Shown piece after piece: positions 1 through 13,000 of a DNA stretch of 64,000 bases. The position numbers and the translations under genes were made by a program. How positions within the stretch are numbered: position 1 is the first letter of the stretch; every line of letters begins with the position of its first letter. The stretch is taken from NCBI RefSeq assembly GCF_051014445.1, contig NC_135137.1, forward strand, positions 34,535,501 through 34,599,500, given 5' to 3'. This DNA comes from Colletes latitarsis. Lineage: Eukaryota > Arthropoda > Insecta > Hymenoptera > Colletidae. The notes beneath the pieces are model-generated. The model was not told where the DNA came from. It ran no database searches and worked only from the letters and a program-made list of their open reading frames with translations.

Positions 1-3000
1 CGTTTTGATTTGCCCGATTCGGACGGTAGTTATGCTTTAACGTGGCGGTACTTAAATAAATTATCAATCGCGTTGAAAGCCGTCGGACCGGCCCCTGGAG
101 AAGCCGGAGAATCAAGAGGACGAGGCACGAAACGGGCGGACCAGAACCGAGGGGACCAAGAGAAGCTGAAAGTGAGACGAACCGTCGAGGGCGATTAAGC
201 AAATATCCAATTTTCCTTTTTCCAACGACCGAATGTGCCTCGTTTCGTACTACACAAACCCTGGCTTTTATTTGCGGTACGTCCGGGCATTCAACGTTTG
301 TTAAACCGCTATAAGCGATTCGCGTTTTAGCTAGAATTACGCCGCAAGTGAGCAAGTAGGCGGTGTTTTATTTTTACAGCCGATAATCGAATGAATGATA
401 CTCTGGGAAATAGTATTCAATACACACCACAGGGCCCAGAGGTCAGGTAAAATCATAAAATCTTAGTTTTTATTAAACACAAGGGTTCCTGTGCTCAGCG
501 TTTATACTTCTTAAATAATCAAACGTTCGAGTCGAAGTTCAGTGCAGTTTCCAAAATGTATTTCAATATTAAAATGGCACAATGGTTAGAAATCGCCTGA
601 CGGAGAACGAGAAGTCAATCTTCCGGCGTTTTACGACGAATAAACCTGCGCTCCGCGCGTTTCGATGAAGTTGCATACGCTCGAGCACCGTCTGTGCACG
701 AAGACAATCCTGACGTTGTTGTTTCTTTATAGTTCACCACCATTCTCAACAAGAACACGCTAGAGGCAGTGGATTCGCTAGTAGAAAATCAATTTCTTCG
801 GAACAAACTGTTACAAACGGGGGGGACCAAGTTTCGAACACTATGGTTCCTTCTCTTTCCTTCGGTTTATCCTCGAAATCGCCCGAGACGCGGAAGTCAA
901 AGTCGACCGTAAAAATTGTAACAACGCCGTGACAAATCCTCGAATAAATTACTAGATCGTACGAGCAGCGTGCGATCTTTATTCTTCCACCTTCGGCGCA
1001 ACATTCCCGGCGTCCCTGGTTTCCTTTTTATACCCTTCTGGTACCGATTACTACAGGATCTGGATTTGTCTAAGGAAAATGTATACATAGTACCCGCGAT
1101 CCATTCTCGACTCTATGGTTACGTTTAGTATCGGTCTCGAAATTGCACGCGAGCGTTTCCACCGAGACAGGAACATACACGAGAATGGGACTTCGGAATC
1201 GCGTTGCATTAGACGCGATCCAAATAAGTTTTCGCGAAAAACTTCGAAGTGCACGTCGACCTTTCCCAACGCAAGAACACGATATTACATTCGATGTTAT
1301 TACTTCTAATATTTTTACCGAAAATTTGTAATTTTCGATTAATTTAAATTTGAATCGATCCCACGACTATCACGTTCCAAGATTCTCGTTCGCGTAAGGG
1401 TTGATAGGCCGCGTTTCTTCCATCGTGCAACCGTTTCCCGTCTATTAATCGGAAATTGAACCAGAGGTTACAAGTTACGTTAATGTCTTTCATTGTCCGA
1501 GCGTACGCAGATCCGACAAGGAATACCCATCGATTTAGATGATAAAACACGAACGAGAACGCTCGACATTCAATCCCGCGTCGACAACGAATTGGTTTTT
1601 GCCCGTTAACCGAGCTCGTCCGCCTCCCAGCTCGCCCCCAACCCCTTTTACCGCATTAGTCAACCACCCAACGAAACTCGAGGACAGATCGATCTTCGCT
1701 TCTCGACGTCGAGTCAACTTTAATGCTTGTAAAACTCCGTTTCTCCCCGACTTATGCTCGTTAAATGCCTGCCTTCCGCGGACGGTGCCCGAAGCGTATG
1801 CGTACCTGGCCGCGCACACGTGCACACCGCGTGCACCCGCCGTTGCGCCAACAGTGCACTTGACCCTCGCGTCGAACGCGGCTGGGTAAATCGATTTTGG
1901 AACTTCGACTCGGCTCACCCGGTACATTTATAATGCTCGACCTCCGAAAGTCGCCCGCGGCAACGCACGTACATCCTGAATCCAGGCAGGGGCGTGAACG
2001 CGCCGGACCATTTTCGTTGGGCTTTCAATTCCGCCCTTTTTTCCCTTCGTCGTTGGTTCGCCGCGACGGAAGAAAACCGATCGAACCGGAAAGAGTAAAA
2101 ATCCACACGTTCGTCGGCTTCGTCACGCGTGTACCGGCGGTTCGAAGGGGGAAGAAATATCGCGGTGATACGTCACGACTCCAATCGAGACGCGCCAGCG
2201 ATCGCATTGCTGACGAAATGGCTACAAACGGTGAAATAAAAAACGAAAGAAAGGTCAAGAAATTGGCCCCTGGAAAGTCCCGTTATACCTGCACGAGTCA
2301 CATACGGGCACGTCCAACGCGTTTGGACCTCGCCATTGTTAGCGACAAATTAATTTTTGGCCTTTCCCTGGTGATTTTTCAAATTAAATTGTAAGTGTCA
2401 AGATAATTTTCGTTTATTCAGTTTCTAACAAAATATTTAGTTGGGCAAAAGCTTGTCAGGTGAGTCCCCTAATAACGAGAAGACAGCCGACAGGCGACAA
2501 GGGTAAAAACCTTTATTAGATCGGACAGTCGGCATTAACCGCGACACCACCACTTGTTTCGTGCCTGACACAAATTGTAAACAGCGTAACTCGACGTAAT
2601 TAATGTCGACACGACAGTCGCGTGTCTCGATAAGTGTCAAAACAACCATAATCTGAATTGATAGCAGAGAATCAATTTGTGCCATCGATGTACAGCCGAT
2701 ATCTAGACTCGTTATATTTCTCTTGCAAGTTCTCAATCGTGGAGAAATAAGATTGAAGGTAACAATTGTAGGAGGAGCGTCGAGCACAGCAAGCAGCTCA
2801 GAGAAAAAATAAGAAGAATAACGACGCTATGAATAAGAAATTGTATCGATAAAAGAAGCAGTTTCGACGAAGATGCGAAAACGATAGGTCAGGAAATAAT
2901 TCCCGGCAAGAAATGTTATTACAGTCGGATAAATGGCGATAAAGATCGAGCGATCGTTATAATGAAATAGTCCTGCGATACCAGCTATACCACGAAACTC

Positions 3001-3554
3001 GATCTTTCTGTCGGGGGAACGCGTTACCATTCGCGGAATGCTTCAACGTGGAAATGCGGTCGTCTCCTATTTGGAACAAGGACATTCACGGTAATATCTT
3101 GGATGAGATTAAACGGAGCTTGCATTCTTCGCGTGAGGCGCAGGGTGATGTTTTCAGTAAATACGATGCCTCTAGTGACTACGAGGGTGGTTCCAGATAC
3201 ACGACGGCGCATATTTTACTGTATTCCAAACCCCTAAAATAAGATCCACGCTTCGAAGTGAAAACTACGTTTGACAATATTTTTACACATCGAAGTGTAT
3301 TCGATTTAATTTTGAAATACTCGCGTAAAAATGGTTATTCTTGGTTTCAAATGTGGAGCAAAAACAGTGTAACGCGTGCACGAACACCGACGACCGTGCG
3401 TCTCTGGCAAAGTGAATCGCAAACTGGTTTACTTTGCAACATTTCAAATATGTCTACGCGTGCATAAATCAGCTAGGAGCCAGGCGCAGTAACAGGTAAT
3501 TACATTGAAAAGATACGGAGAATAAGATAAGAGTGAGCATCGGTTGTGACTTAC
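1..3554 (-). other. Ephrin intron following the first coding exon (5' part)
   Basis: The ephrin signal-peptide exon ends at 3555 with a GTAAGT donor, so on the minus strand everything from 3554 to the left edge should be intron. I found no stretch encoding the expected next exon, the receptor-binding domain starting with F-R-[IV]-D-N. Open frames here (for example 1535-1927 and 1897-2394) are Arg/Pro/Ser-rich, lack bounding splice sites and match nothing I recognise. The one structured item is a short LTR-like segment at 2454-2570. Calling this an intron is inference from the exon at its right edge. Confidence 0.55.
2454..2570 (-). repeat. Short LTR-like segment (possible solo LTR remnant)
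   Basis: Read on the minus strand, this 117-bp segment begins TGTCAGG and ends CCTGACA, a perfect 7-bp terminal inverted repeat starting TG and ending CA as LTRs do. It contains an AATAAA poly(A) signal in its middle (CTAATAAAGG). There is no primer-binding site, polypurine tract or clear 5-bp target duplication next to it, so at most it is an old solo LTR. Chance is possible because the segment is short. It lies in the inferred ephrin intron. Confidence 0.3.
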
Positions 3555-3664
3555 ATTGGATTGGTAGAATTCCAATAGATGTCCGGCAGGGGGGAACAGG
3601 TGGCCTCCCGAGGGAAAGCCTCCATCACCGCTAACAGAAGTAGAAATAAGATGAACCAAGGCAT
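3555..3664 (-). CDS. Ephrin: Ephrin, first coding exon (signal peptide and start of the receptor-binding domain); gene incomplete
   Basis: Ephrins are membrane-tethered ligands of Eph receptor tyrosine kinases, used in contact-dependent axon guidance and tissue boundaries. The exon encodes 36 residues plus two bases. It starts MPWFILFLLLLAVMEAF, a hydrophobic signal peptide, followed by a Cys-containing linker and then D-I-Y-W-N-S-T-N-P. That Y/W-N-S-T-N-P-x-F strand is the hallmark opening of the ephrin receptor-binding domain. The exon ends AAT|GTAAGT at 3555/3554, phase 2, so the next exon should complete Met/Ile and then give Phe. The ATG at 3664 was chosen because it directly precedes the signal peptide. 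About 70 bases of 5' UTR run back to an ATTTAG acceptor at 3735, so an untranslated exon lies upstream. No later ephrin exon is visible; they should lie left of position 1. Family call is from motif recognition only. Confidence 0.8.
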
Positions 3665-3734
3665 GATGTCCAGCTGAATCTTGAGGCCGTGTGTGTAACA
3701 CTTCCACGAGAAAAACTTGCGTTGTGTCGGTCAC

Positions 3735-6700
3735 CTAAATCACGGGAAACATAATTGAGACGTCAGAAATTTTCGAACGGATCGTTTTAATGGGAATTAC
3801 GTGCGATAATTCCGCGGAATCGTTGATACATGCATTTAACCTGTACCGAGATCCCCCGATATTAAAAGTCCGAGATAACTACTTTGCTTAAATAAAGCCG
3901 TAAACTGCACGTGTAATTAGAATCCAAGAATTCAAGCTAATTAACGATTCAAGGAAGACTCCTATACCTTAAGTATCCACGGGGGCGTAGAAGGTTTCGC
4001 CGTAGACAATAAAAGGAAAGTAAAAGCCGGCCGACTCCGTACAATCGTAACGAAGAAACGTGAACTTAATTTGTACAACCGGTACCTGGTCTTGTTTACC
4101 CGACAGAGGATCTTAACGACGTATTTTGCAGCCTACGCGCAAACAAAAACTTCATCTTCGCTGCCTAATAACTTTCACGTTTACGGGACTTATTCGTTAG
4201 AAAAGCATAAATACCGTGAGATTGGTTAAGTGTCTGATGTAGAGAAACCGGTTCGTGTGCTCCCCGTTAATAGCTATTACAGAAGATTTTATGGAAATAT
4301 TATATGGAGAAACGGAGAGAATCCTCGAGTGAAATTAAACATCGATCGTAAAGGGTTAAACGACGAAGAAGGAATATTAGTTATTCCGAGATAGCTAAAA
4401 TGCCGCGTCTTTCGATGTTTTATGTAAGCTCTCGGATAAAGATGGGAACGCGAGGCTAACAAGAAGAGGCGAAAGAAACGGATAAAAGTGAAAAGACAGA
4501 GGGTGCAGAGTGTCAGGATGCAGTTATTACAGTCACGTCTATTCTAACCACGACGGCTCGCGGTAAGATGGCCAACTGTCTCCTCGAGTCTTGCTCCTTT
4601 TTCGCATTAACCGCGCTCAATTTAGTCTCTATCCACCTGTCTATTATATTTCTACGCTGTTTCTTCGCGGCCCTCGAAAGGCATGTACTCTCGAATTTAT
4701 GTATTAATACTTTTCTTATCTACCTCGACGCTTTACGATGATGTATAGTCGCAAAAAAGCAGCCAACAAACGTTTGACGTTTATTATTCCCCGGGATCAT
4801 TCTCCTCGGACTATTTATTTCCATTGTTTGCGCACGAGACTGGAAAGTAGCGGCGCGCTCGCATAAATTCCCGAATTTAATACGTGTAATCGCGTCTGCC
4901 TTCGACTCTGATCTTCACCGCGCGATACCAGATCAACGTTCGTTCTTCATTGCAAAAGACCCCCCATCGAGTGAATCTTGTTTGGAACAGAGTCACCTGC
5001 TTTCAGGGCCGTGGCTCTGGTTGATCTCGAAGGAAAGGCGGAACTTTATTGCGTTTTTGCTCGAAAGACACGTTTACGACGTGAGTCGGAAGAGAACGAG
5101 AGTGAAACGTGTGGCATGGTTCGGTCCAGGAGAGCGAGAAGAAGAAGCTGGAATAAAGCGTAAAACAGTGTACATCCAGTAGAGAAGAAGACCATTAAAG
5201 ACCTACCGAGCTGTCGGATAGCTTGCTATTCTGTCAACGGGACAGGCTCGGTCTTAGGTACAGGTTCTTTCTCCCGTTCTCCATTTCCGTCTTTATTCTC
5301 TGTTTCATCATTCTCCCTTGCTCTCCTACGTTTTATTCTTCTTCCTTTTCTCGGATTTGCCGCGTCAAAGTCTGATTTTCTCGAGATACGTTCTAGCCAC
5401 GGTATATATACTATCGAGATTTTTCTCATCGTTTTACGAGTTGATATATTTCAATAGAAATTACGATTCTCGGTAAACAGTACTCGATAAAAATACCTTC
5501 TCGTTCCGTCGAATCCGGCTCAAGGAATTACTGGGGTATTTAAGAAAATTACTGCCTTCGTAACGACTCGTTAGACTCGAGGGACAATGTATACTTTCGC
5601 TAGGAACCTCTACCTGCAATTAGTCGGTCCAGGCATTAATTAAGTCGTGCGGCACGATCTCTCTCATAAAATCTCCTCCGAGGTTTACGCGGTATTAGTG
5701 ATATACGGGAAAAATATGCTCGATCTCCTGTCACGGCGCAAAGTCACAGCCTGTGAATGTTTTCGGTTCATTCATTATGCATGAACGACGAGAAATGATA
5801 TAAATCAACGGTTCTCGTCATTACAGTTGAATACTTTTACTCCGATGCGATTCAAGATTTTTTTAACGTATCAGTAAGATTACTCTAACGAGGAAATGAA
5901 AGGCAAAATTGTTTAAAAAATAAAGGATAAGCGTTAATATAAATGCAAATTGATAAACAGTTTGATGAATGAATTCTGATAAAAACTCATTTTTTCAATG
6001 TGATAATCGTTCGCTGCTGTAATTTATGGAACTCGAAGTTTTAATAGTTTTGTAACCTTATAGCATAGCAATGAAGCAATGATCTAAATGGAATTTATGC
6101 AAAATAAACTATTAATTCGTAACGCGTGATTTAAGAAATGAATGCAGCAGACGGTTTGCAACCTGCATGTAGTCAAACTTGTTTATAACGAGCACCGATG
6201 CGGCAAAAAACCATATATAACACTATTAAACATTTCCGACCACGTGTTTGTGGTCTTCTTCAAAACAAGAAACAGGCAATATTTTATAATTAAAAAAGAA
6301 TATATATTATTGATACTGGAACTACTGGAAAGTATACAAATGCAAATTGGCTGTGAAACGTTAAAGAGATGCATAAAATAAGGGTTAGGTAAATTAAATA
6401 GTAAGTACACAAGCACTTACTACTTGAATACGATTATGTGTCGTACAGTGAATCTATTAACTATTGATGTATACTTTCCTTTAATTATCAAATATTATAC
6501 GTTTCCTGTTCTGACCACGAACACATGGTTGAAAACCCACACTCTATTTTTCAAAGTTTTCTACTAAAAACCTTATTTGAAATAAATTTAAATGGAAAAC
6601 GAATGCAATACTTACGAATACGAATGCAAGATACACAAATATATTACGCTTTGACGAGAAAATCAAACCCGCTGCTTCGAAACTCGGTCTCTCGTTATTA

Positions 6701-9700
6701 TCTGTTTAGTAACTTTCGCTTCGAAATATTAATTCGCACAAAAACAATATTATTACGAGGCCAGTTAACTTGCTAAATATACGTGTGTACGTGTGTTTAT
6801 ATTCACGTACAGTGCAGGAACAAATTATACGATATTTCATATATTCACAGGTTCTGTAAAATTAAAGGAAGGAAGCGCGTATTGCGAAACAAAATAAATC
6901 CTACTGTAATAAGTTCCGCCATTTTGTCCAACGTATCTTCTATAACATTTCAGTTTCGTTCCAAAAGAAAATAATACACAGTAAAAAATTTGTGAAATTT
7001 GATATAATTCGATAAAATAATTACCTCGAGTATCCTATCGATTCCCTAGGCTACAGCGAGATTATTATATCGTTTCGTATTTGGCGAGATAACGTTCGAT
7101 AAAAAGAAAATGTGTGAAACGACTGTTGTTGATAATATTGATATTTAATAAAAAGATGATTTCGAGTATCGCATAGTTTCGATGTGGGGGCGTGTGTATG
7201 TGCGTGCATGTCCGCCACGGACGAGCACGGTTGTTTTGTTTTGAATGAATGCCGGCAAGGCATCGAGCGTGCACACTGGTGCACACACGCGCGAACGCCA
7301 CGTGTGAGCCGGGCTGTCACAGGCTTACACGCGCGCACATAAGCACAGGTAATAGTAAACATGACAGACAGGGGCTACTCACTTTTTGCAAATGACCGAG
7401 TGGGCTGCGTCTGCACTTTCGTCGCGTAAACACCACCGTTTATTGTTCGCCGGCACAGACAAGCGTTTAGCGTGCGCGTGGCGCAATTACAGAGCTACTG
7501 CTTCCGCGGAACTAGGCGCGTAATCCCGGCTAAATCGGACAAAGGATCTACGAGGATGCTGCGTGCACGCCGAGGATCGGGCTCGAGGAAGTGCTATTCG
7601 CGCCGATAATGGAAACCGATATAAACGCGACGCGACCGATGTTCTTCAGGCCCCCGCGACGAAACGAGATTAATCAATCGCGCGTAATCGAACTGTCGGC
7701 GTGCAACGAGAGAAAATTACGAGTTTCGCTGGATCGACGATCGACGGGGGTATAAAAGAATTCCGGTACGCGGGATCGGCGCACGGCGTAACGACTGTTC
7801 GACCGACTTAACGAATTAATTCCGATGTTAATTAATCGATTAATCGGTGCTCGAGTAACGGTGCGCGAGTAATTGGCCACGCGCTCTCTGTTGTCTCGAT
7901 CGACACGCCGGATTCGGAATTCACGAGGTCGCTCCGCAACCCCTCCACTCCCACGAAGTAAACACGATGTCGACGCTTCGATGTAATCCAACTGGAAGGG
8001 CCTTTCGCACACACGTATACTTTTTCATGCGACGCTACGATGGATCATCCATCCACCGGGTTGGAAACACACACACGAGTACCAAAATGTCACCGAAACA
8101 CGAAGTCGAATTAGTAGCTGAAACACGACGGCCGTACGAGTTGAATTTCAGTCGGTAAACACAGGTTTAGTTTCGCGCACACACTGCCCGGTCACGTTTA
8201 ATCGAACGTCGAGATTGCGATGCCAACGACTCCTGGAATACCTTAAGTCTTCGCTGGTATCCTTCGTAAAAACGGCGAACGGGAAGGTTAGTTCAATGAC
8301 AAACCAGTCGTTAGTTGCCTTCTCCGATTGTTTTCCACAGGGGGGGGGGGGGGGGGCACGTACTAGTCGTGGATTCGCTCGATGGAAGAAGATTCTTTCG
8401 AATGAAACTCGAGTGCCGGGAATTTAGTTATTCCTCTCGACGTTGGAACAAATGCACGGATCTCAATATCTTCCTTGGACTGGATCGAAGGGAACTCGTA
8501 TGAATTCAACCGTTCTCCGATGTTACCACTGAAACGATTCTCCGTTTGCGCGCGAAACGAGATCTCGATTTTTCGAGTGATCCGAACGTTACAAGGTTAT
8601 GGCTGCAGCGACAATGTCCTTTCAATTAATGGCTCCTTCGTCCGAATGTCTCTTCTTTTACAACCAATATCGATCGACTAGTATTGATTTTGTTCTTGTA
8701 ATTTGCCCAAGGAACGATTCTCGACAGTTATTGTTCGTAAGCTTCCAACACGTTTCCAACTCGTAGATCCAACGGTGTTCGCTAACAGACAACCTCTTCA
8801 CGAATGTGTAATCGCGACTGGCAGACGACGAAAACGACACTGTAACTCACTCCGAACGCGGTTTAAAGTAGTCGCGACGATTTCGTAAACTGCAGGAACA
8901 AGGACTGATCGAAGCACGAGCTCGATTGCTGGTGAGCCTCGCGTAACGTTCCTGTACGAGTACCAATTTTCACCGGGTTTTTAGGTTATGCACACGCTGC
9001 GATTACGCCGGCATGTAATCGTGCTTCGTCCTCTGCGGAGCTCGTCTCTCAACCTCTCAAGTACGAACGAATAGAAAGCAATACAGCAGGAATATTCATT
9101 AGAGGTGATCTACGCGAATCGCTTCAATCACTGTCAACAGTTCTGTTCCCTTTCAACCACTGTTTCTTGCTGTCACACTCCCACTTCGATTCGAATTGAA
9201 AACATGCGAGACCGGACACCGGTAAGCACTGCGGTCGACACGATCGTGACCGAAGTAAACCGAACGCGAAACGAGCGCTTCGTTCGAGTGGACCGAACGA
9301 GGACGAGGGTTATGTCGGAGATTGATTCGCAATCGCAAAACAAGCCGGTGAATTCTGTTTTTGAGCGATGCTCTGTCACGAGGGATCGCGTCCCTTTGTT
9401 AGCTTCAATCTCAGAGATAAGCGTGTGTTCCTTTACTCTTATTTTCGTGAAGATCGTGTGGGTTCTTTCAATCGCGGTCCCGTTCCGTGGCTGCTCGCTC
9501 GTCCGTTGGCGGGCTTCGAATGACGAGCTGCGATCGCTCCCCACGCAACGCTCCGGCTCTCTCACTCGTTCTCCCTCGTACCTTGCGCGCGCGTTCTCTC
9601 TCTTTCTGTCGTTCGCGAGCGCCCCCTCCCCCCTGCCAGGGGTATCAGCCCTTCTCCCTCTCTCTCGCGCGGCTTTCGCTGGCTGACTCGTACTCTCCCT

Positions 9701-9838
9701 CTCTTCCTCGCTCTATCGCGGTGGTGCAGCTAGGTAAGAGCGACGAGGACCGGTAGTTGCCTATGAGCACGTCGAACGACACGCGCGCGACAAAGACGGA
9801 ACGAAACGTGCGCAAGCGCCAAGAACGTACATACTTAC
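3735..9838 (-). other. Probable 5' UTR intron of ephrin; no exon seen
   Basis: The ephrin exon has an acceptor at its upstream edge, and a GTAAGTATG donor on the same strand lies at 9838, so this 6.1-kb interval may be one first intron. It alternates AT-rich (5.8-7.1 kb) and CpG-rich (7.4-9.8 kb) parts. Open frames such as 7674-8012 and 9105-9686 have skewed composition and no supporting splice signals. It contains a poly-G tract at 8340-8356. No RNA gene was recognised. Confidence 0.35.
8340..8356 (+). repeat. Homopolymeric G17 tract
   Basis: Seventeen consecutive G residues follow TTTTCCACA. Such runs are rare in an otherwise AT-leaning insect intron. They are prone to length error in assembly and to polymorphism, and can form G-quadruplex-type structures. 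No gene is interrupted by it. Confidence 0.9.
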
Positions 9839-10060
9839 TGGTGCTATCTGCGAGGCGGTAAAAGCACCCCCCGCGAGCACAACTTCCGTACAGAGAAGGA
9901 AGAAGCGAGAGTCCCCACATCACCCTTCCGTAAGATACAGGGGTTGCGCGACAGCCTAGCACACGGAATACGTGCACACGAGAAAGGCCCTCCGTCTGCG
10001 AGCCCATCTCCCCGGTTACGCGCGAGAGCAACATTTTTAACACCGATGAGGCGGCTCAGC
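9480..10060. promoter_or_regulatory. CpG-rich block with outward splice donors: candidate 5' untranslated exon/promoter of ephrin
   Basis: This block is dense in CpG and C/T-rich runs. On the minus strand a well-formed donor (CCA|GTAAGTATG) sits at 9839/9838, in the right place and orientation to be the 5' UTR exon spliced to the ephrin acceptor at 3735. On the plus strand another donor (TAG|GTAAGAG) sits at 9733/9734, which could belong to an unseen divergent transcript. There is no TATA/TCAGT pair, so this would be a dispersed TATA-less promoter of the type common for developmental genes. The assignment is inference. Open frames here (9105-9686 plus, 9645-10043 minus) are low-complexity and I do not regard them as coding. 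Confidence 0.3.
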
Positions 10061-13000
10061 CGGCCATCTCATTAAGGGAGTCGCGGTACGAAGGGGTATG
10101 TTGCACTCGTGCGATGCGTTTCGCGAAGCGCGCAATTAAAAGTCGCGTTTTCGTCACCATTTAAAGCTGTTGTGCAAAGTACGAGAAACGCGTGAGACGC
10201 GTGGGTTTAAGTCAACCGTTTAAAAATCCTCTGCTTCTTTGATAGAGCTTGTGTACCAATAAGTATTCGGCCACTAAATCATCCGACCACATGGAAATAG
10301 TACACTTCGTTGATTTGTTTTTCATTTTTACTATATTACTTCATTCAAATTAACAGTTTGAAACAGAAATAACATTGCGTAATTTACTGCAAAATCCGTA
10401 GTACAATCCTGAAGGGGATGATGAAAATCAAATAAATAAAAGTGTAATAGGAAAATAAAAATTTGAATAATATACGATCTTGACTGGAAAATTAACGAGA
10501 GGGTGCAAGTTGCACTGAAACTCGCTACGAGTAACTTCTCCGGTGTTAACTATTAAAGTCTTTTTATCTAAAAAACTCTTTTAAAAGTGTACTACCAAAA
10601 AAGACGACACTACAGTCCGCAAGAACCTAGCTCGCTTTAGCAACTCGAGGAAGATCGTATCTCTCTTCTGTTTATCGACTTCACTGGGTAGTTACGCGTG
10701 CTTCCGATGCAATTTTCCAGTAACAAGCAGCTTGTCGATATGGGAAAGAAAATTGTTGGGTCTTACTTTCTGGAAAGCGAATCATGACCTTTTATCAGTG
10801 TATGTCCAACACAAGTCTTGAGCTAATGTATCTATACTGTTTCTCTATCAAATTTCTTGAATTTAATAACATGTGTTACAATCTGTTTATTTGTTATAAA
10901 TTCTACTCACTATTCGTCAAGTGGTGTCAATCTAAATAATTCTGGTCCCCTTTTCTTAATTAACTCGCTAAATCAAGATTTTATTTTAATGTCTTTATGA
11001 AACATTCCAGCCCGATTATTCCGTGTAATTAAACATGCATATTTCCTATCAGTATGTTATTCATTGAAATACGATAACGATAAAATATTCAACTAATCAT
11101 TTATGTTACAATACAAGTACGTATAGCGGTACAATCACTGTAGTTATTGAATTTTCAGTTAATAAGCTGTGGATACGTAACATTAATTATGCGTTTTAAA
11201 AGAATAATTTTGAACGATATTTCTGTAATTTCGAAACGAAGTACGCGAAGAAGTAGTTCATTAAAAAGCAATCGTAACATTTCACCGATGATTTCCGCAC
11301 TCAAAGATTCAACTACCGGAGATCGTTCGGATGAAGTTTCGGATAAGCTCATGTAGAAATGCTCTATCACCTCGTTTCTATTTATGAATAGTATGTTTTA
11401 TGCATGAATACTCAACCCGAATTCATTTGCAGTCCTTTATCTTTCTGCTGAGTATTTTCAACAATCTCTCTTAACATTACACCTTATAATTTTATTAAAA
11501 ATACAGGAAAACACTAAAACTTGATACTTGTTTTCCATATCGTTCAATTTGAAATGTCCTAAATAAATCTTCGTTTCAGACCTTATTTTTTATGTATACG
11601 GTAACAGGGGTCATAAATGACCCAGAATCGGCCGTCCATCTCGCTATTAATCGCTCGGTCGTCCGAGAGTTAATGTCGTATCATTACAGGTAATTAAACT
11701 CCTCTTTGTAATTAGGTGGAAGACGTAATAATAAATTAAGGTTATATTTCAAGTGATTTGAGTCAGCATAAATTCCGGCAAGAGTATCTTAATAAATTTC
11801 AACTCCGTACCTGAAATCTGAAATAAGAGCAACGACGGGAAATCTGAAAGTTATTCAGAGTTTCAAACGATGGTGTATAAAAAAAACTGCGAGCCCTTGA
11901 TATGTATGAGTAAGTTGTCTGGTAAATTACGATCGATACGTGGTAAGAGTGACGTGTCGACGATCCTCATTTTTTTCCCGCCGCTCTAAATAATGAAAGT
12001 CAACCCACTCATGGCAAATAGCGGGCAGACGAGAAATTGTTGCGTGCTATCTTGTTTCTGTCGCATTCGTTTTCGTTCGTCCGGCCTGTCTTCGAAAGAC
12101 AACCGTCCTCGTCCGTGAATTGAACTTTCTTCCTGCGATTAAATATTTAACGCCCGGATCGATATCGTTCCGCACATCCACAACCTGCGACACGAGCTAT
12201 CTGGCTGCTCTATGCGAGACTCTTCTACTGACCAGTCCGAGAAATTACCAACCGACCCTTGGCTTTCCTCGTACGCAAACACGTTCGCACACATCGCTCA
12301 TGATCTACTTCATCGTCCCTCTCCGAACGACTGAAAACATTTTCCCGTACAAAACACTCGCGGCATAATCCCTGGGAAAATATCTGAAACGATCCTCGAG
12401 ATCATCGCAAAAATTCACTCGCCAGTACCCAAAACATAAATATGTAAATCGTTCTCAAAGTGATATATCGTATTCTTCGTAATACTTTGCCAACGAAATT
12501 ACACGATAGCCCCGTGCTTCGGCGCAAAATATAAATAAAAGAACAATTTAATATTTATGAAGCTCGACGTTACTCATTATTACCAAAAATCATGCAACAC
12601 GGAAACGTGGATCGTATCTTGTACGACCGCCTACTGACGTAGCCACGCCCGTGGCCATTGGCCTGATTCGGCAGTACCCTTCATTTGCCAAGTTCGTTAT
12701 CTTGATAATTAAACTTCAATATTAATCTCCCTCGAACGAATATATACGAAGTGTATTAAAAGTAATTTCAAATTACATGCACATTTCACGTCCTTAATGA
12801 GGATGATACGCCGAGAGGAATCAATGGCAAACAAAACAATTTATAAATTCTGAATAAGATAATTTCTTTACAGTTACCTCTAATACTTTTTTTTTATATT
12901 CGAGTAACGATTGAGAAATTGTTAGCTTCTATTATTGGAGCACTTATCGTATCACGCGAACACATCCAAGTTTCTCATACTGATATAAATACGTCGTTTC

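Noticed and set aside
1897..2394. 165-codon plus-strand open frame
   Set aside because: Composition follows the CpG-rich background, no domain, no initiation or splice context, and it overlaps minus-strand frames of similar length.
9105..9686. 193-codon plus-strand open frame
   Set aside because: Arg/Ser-rich, skewed composition, overlaps an open frame on the other strand, no domain and no splice support. More likely part of a CpG-rich promoter/UTR block.
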